Below, piece by piece: positions 61,600-64,000 of a DNA stretch of 64,000 nucleotides. Positions within the stretch are counted from its first letter, which is position 1. Each line of letters begins with the position of its first letter. Location of the stretch: assembly GCA_963969395.1 (NCBI GenBank), contig OZ017796.1, forward strand, positions 21,578,501 through 21,642,500, written 5' to 3'. The notes below the pieces were generated by a model. It saw only the letters and a program-made list of their open reading frames with translations. It was not told where the DNA came from and did not search any database. Both the position numbers and the translations under genes were made by a program. Source of the DNA: Pseudoscleropodium purum (Eukaryota > Streptophyta > Bryopsida > Hypnales > Brachytheciaceae).

Positions 61600-63270
61600 T
61601 GCACATCCCTAGCACTATTTCCAAACGCATGTTTACTTCTTGCTAAATAAAAATAATCTTTTTCATCAGTTTTGTTTATTTCTATTGAAAATATAAATGA
61701 AGACATCAAATTTGGATGAAAAAGTGCATGTATATATATGATTGAAAAGTGTTTTGGTCCAAAAGATGGATGGCTCTAAAAATACAATGTTTCACCAAAT
61801 TGTGATTGCCATCTTCATTTTTTCTCCCAAATCTTTATAAAAAAAAGATAGGTTGCATCTAAGCTAGCATTTGGTGGAAGCAATGACCAATCGTGTTGTT
61901 TTGAAGTCACATTAGAGGAAATTGGAGGGTTGTAGAGGGCCATTTTGAGCTTGTTCTTGTCATCATTCCCTTGCAACAAAGGGTACAACCAATAGTTAGA
62001 AGAAAAAAAATTGAATTAGTTCTTGAATTGCAAAAAAAAAGTTGAAAAACAATTTTAATTTTTTGAAGGGAAAGTAATGTGGCACTCTCACGACCACGTA
62101 GGATTGCACTACTAGCAGCATTCCCAACACATTTACAACATTTTCAAGGCATGATAACTCACAGTCTCTTATTGCCTTTAAAAATCCTCTAATGATTATG
62201 GGTGGAATGTGGCAAAATGGATGAAACAAAATGTACAGAATAACAGATGTGTACCCTAATCGTTACTTAATCCTAAAAAGATGAGACTTATTATATATGA
62301 TCAAGGTACTTTTGTCAAATATGATCTAATTTTTGAACCAATAGGTGCATTCTTCATTTCTACATTGATTTAAAAAGTCATTAATTGGGCAATTTTTGGT
62401 TGTAATGTCCTAACAAGGTTAAAATGAATGCACTCTATATATTTTAGGTGGTGATTTTGAATGCAATTAAGATAAGTATACCTTGTTGTACAATCCTAAT
62501 CTTATTCCATCTTCCTTTTAATAACCTCAATCTAGAGTTATCATTCTTCTATTTATGAATGTGATTTAAATCTCAAAAAGTTAAGAATGACTATTGTAAG
62601 AGTAGGGCAAAGTCAATATTCTTTTATTGAAAATTTAATTATTTTTGGAAAAATGAATTTGAGAGATGCTTAAGCCCTAAATGACTAGAGCCACCTATAT
62701 TACATTTCAAAAACAAGCCTTTGTATTTGTAAATTCAAAATAATATATTTTTTAAATTAATTTAGGCCCCCCTGTATCATGCTAGTAGATTTCAAGCACA
62801 CTAATTCATGCCAAGTTTGACTACGTGGTTGTAGAATTATGAAGTATGTTGTGTTTTAGGTCCTAAATTGGCCAACTATAAGAATAATTATTTTCATAAT
62901 ATACAATAGTCCATTGACATTGACATACAATAGTTCACTAACATTTACATACAACTACCACTATCCACTTTTAGATACTAGTATGCAATAGTAATGTACC
63001 AAAAAGAGGCATGCAACCTTGTGCATGCCACCCCCTACAACTTGAATCGTTGATTATTTTAAGAAAAAATTAAAACCCCTCTAGATGCCATTAATTTGAT
63101 TTTATGAATACATCGTGAATACCGATGAATGTGGTCCGTTGATCTTCCTACAAAAATCGTTGATGGAGCATCGGATGTCATTGATCCAGATGCGGATCTA
63201 GATACATATATGGAATACGGTTACATATATTAGATACAGATACAATACAAAATACATATGTAGTACAAGA

Positions 63271-63301
<31 letters not shown>

Positions 63302-64000
63302 GTATATGTATATGTATATATAATACTAAATATAAATACATGATACATATATTATACAAAATATAGATACTATATGGTATACAAATATTATACTAGATAC
63401 AATATGGGAATTTATCCCATATCAAATGCCACCCCCACCCTCACTTCAAAATTACAAAGTGGAAGGATGGGGGTGGATTTCTAACAAAAATTAAATTAAT
63501 TTTTAACTAACTTCATACCCCAAGGGATTTTATAATGAAAAATTGGATTTTGAGCTCAATGTGACAATTTTGTAAGCTCACAATTTAAAAAAGACAAAGT
63601 TGCCTCAAAGCAATAGCACTAGCACACAATAGTCCACTTTGTGGCACCTTTCCTTCCAAAGGTAGGTTGATCTCATTCTTCAATCTAATTTTTAAAAAGT
63701 AAGTCACATATTGTTTTATTTATGGGAACATGGATTAGTATAATTTCAGTTTTATTCAATAACTTATGGTATACATCATTCTAATGTAATTCCTATGTTA
63801 ATTTCTACACAAGTGCAAATAAGGTATTAGAAAATTATATTGTAATGATGAATTCACATTAGAAGGGATTTCAAGCCAAGAGAGGGTTGTTCTTGGCATG
63901 TTCCCTAGGTTGTTCCTATGGCAATAAAAGAACGCGATTTGTTATAATTGAAAAAAAAAAATTGAATTGAAAAAAGAATTAAATTTTTAAATTTTTAAAT
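61600..64000. other. AT-rich intergenic DNA, no gene seen
   Basis: No ORF has a recognisable domain. 63160-63420 is a low-complexity zone of 'atacatata/gatacaat' words with a TA microsatellite at 63270-63322. The rest is similar in character to the AT-rich DNA at 25-34 kb. Confidence 0.5.
63270..63322. repeat. (TA)n / (TATG)n microsatellite
   Basis: A TA run of about 13 dinucleotides followed by three tgtata units and more TA. It lies within a wider zone of atacatata-type low complexity. Confidence 0.9.

Noticed and set aside
61025..61650. 161-codon minus and 112-codon plus ORFs
   Set aside because: Low-information Leu/Pro/Ser/Arg sequence in the leader region of the trihelix gene, partly inside its repeat unit. 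No recognisable domain.

Overview
The window is nuclear DNA of a plant. The genes are split by GT-AG introns, the gene set is plant-like (a GMI1/SMCHD1-type gene, an RBMX2-type splicing factor, a trihelix protein, plant transposons), and the intergenic DNA is very AT-rich. The transposon families look to me more like those of non-flowering land plants or streptophyte algae than of flowering plants. That is an impression from memory; I cannot name a species. I see no tRNA, rRNA, CRISPR array or organellar gene.

Layout: (1) 1-7440 is AT-rich gene-poor DNA with weak periodic repeats. (2) 7441-24110 holds one large plus-strand gene: promoter, a probable leader exon, a leader intron made of degenerate tandem repeats, and a 38-exon coding region (10369-23742, 1759 aa). 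It encodes a protein with an N-terminal GHKL ATPase and a C-terminal SMC hinge, the GMI1/SMCHD1 architecture. (3) 24110-34890 is AT-rich with an old long direct repeat. (4) 34891-47461 is a decayed DNA transposon of about 12.6 kb, bounded by inverted heptad-repeat termini. It carries two divergent pseudogenes starting near 43.6 kb: a plus-strand MULE-like transposase with a SWIM zinc finger, and a minus-strand gene ending in an amino-methyltransferase-like domain of N6_N4_Mtase type. Nested inside are two CACTA-type MITEs, a GC-rich hAT-type MITE with a perfect 8-bp target duplication, and a ten-unit satellite whose core is a perfect 18-bp palindrome. A pogo-like transposase relic abuts the right end. 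(5) 52123-54376 is an RBMX2/Ist3-type RRM gene with two CCCH fingers. (6) 56208-60131, minus strand, holds a trihelix gene whose predicted last exon overlaps, in another frame, the start of an intact 770-aa BED-hAT transposase ORF. (7) 61.6-64 kb is AT-rich with a TA microsatellite.

Themes: all three expressed-looking loci have a first or leader region built from degenerate tandem duplications. The best candidate for an under-described system is the transposon that pairs a SWIM-MULE transposase with a DNA-methyltransferase-like gene. All exon models here were made by hand from splice signals, frame and family resemblance, with no transcript data.
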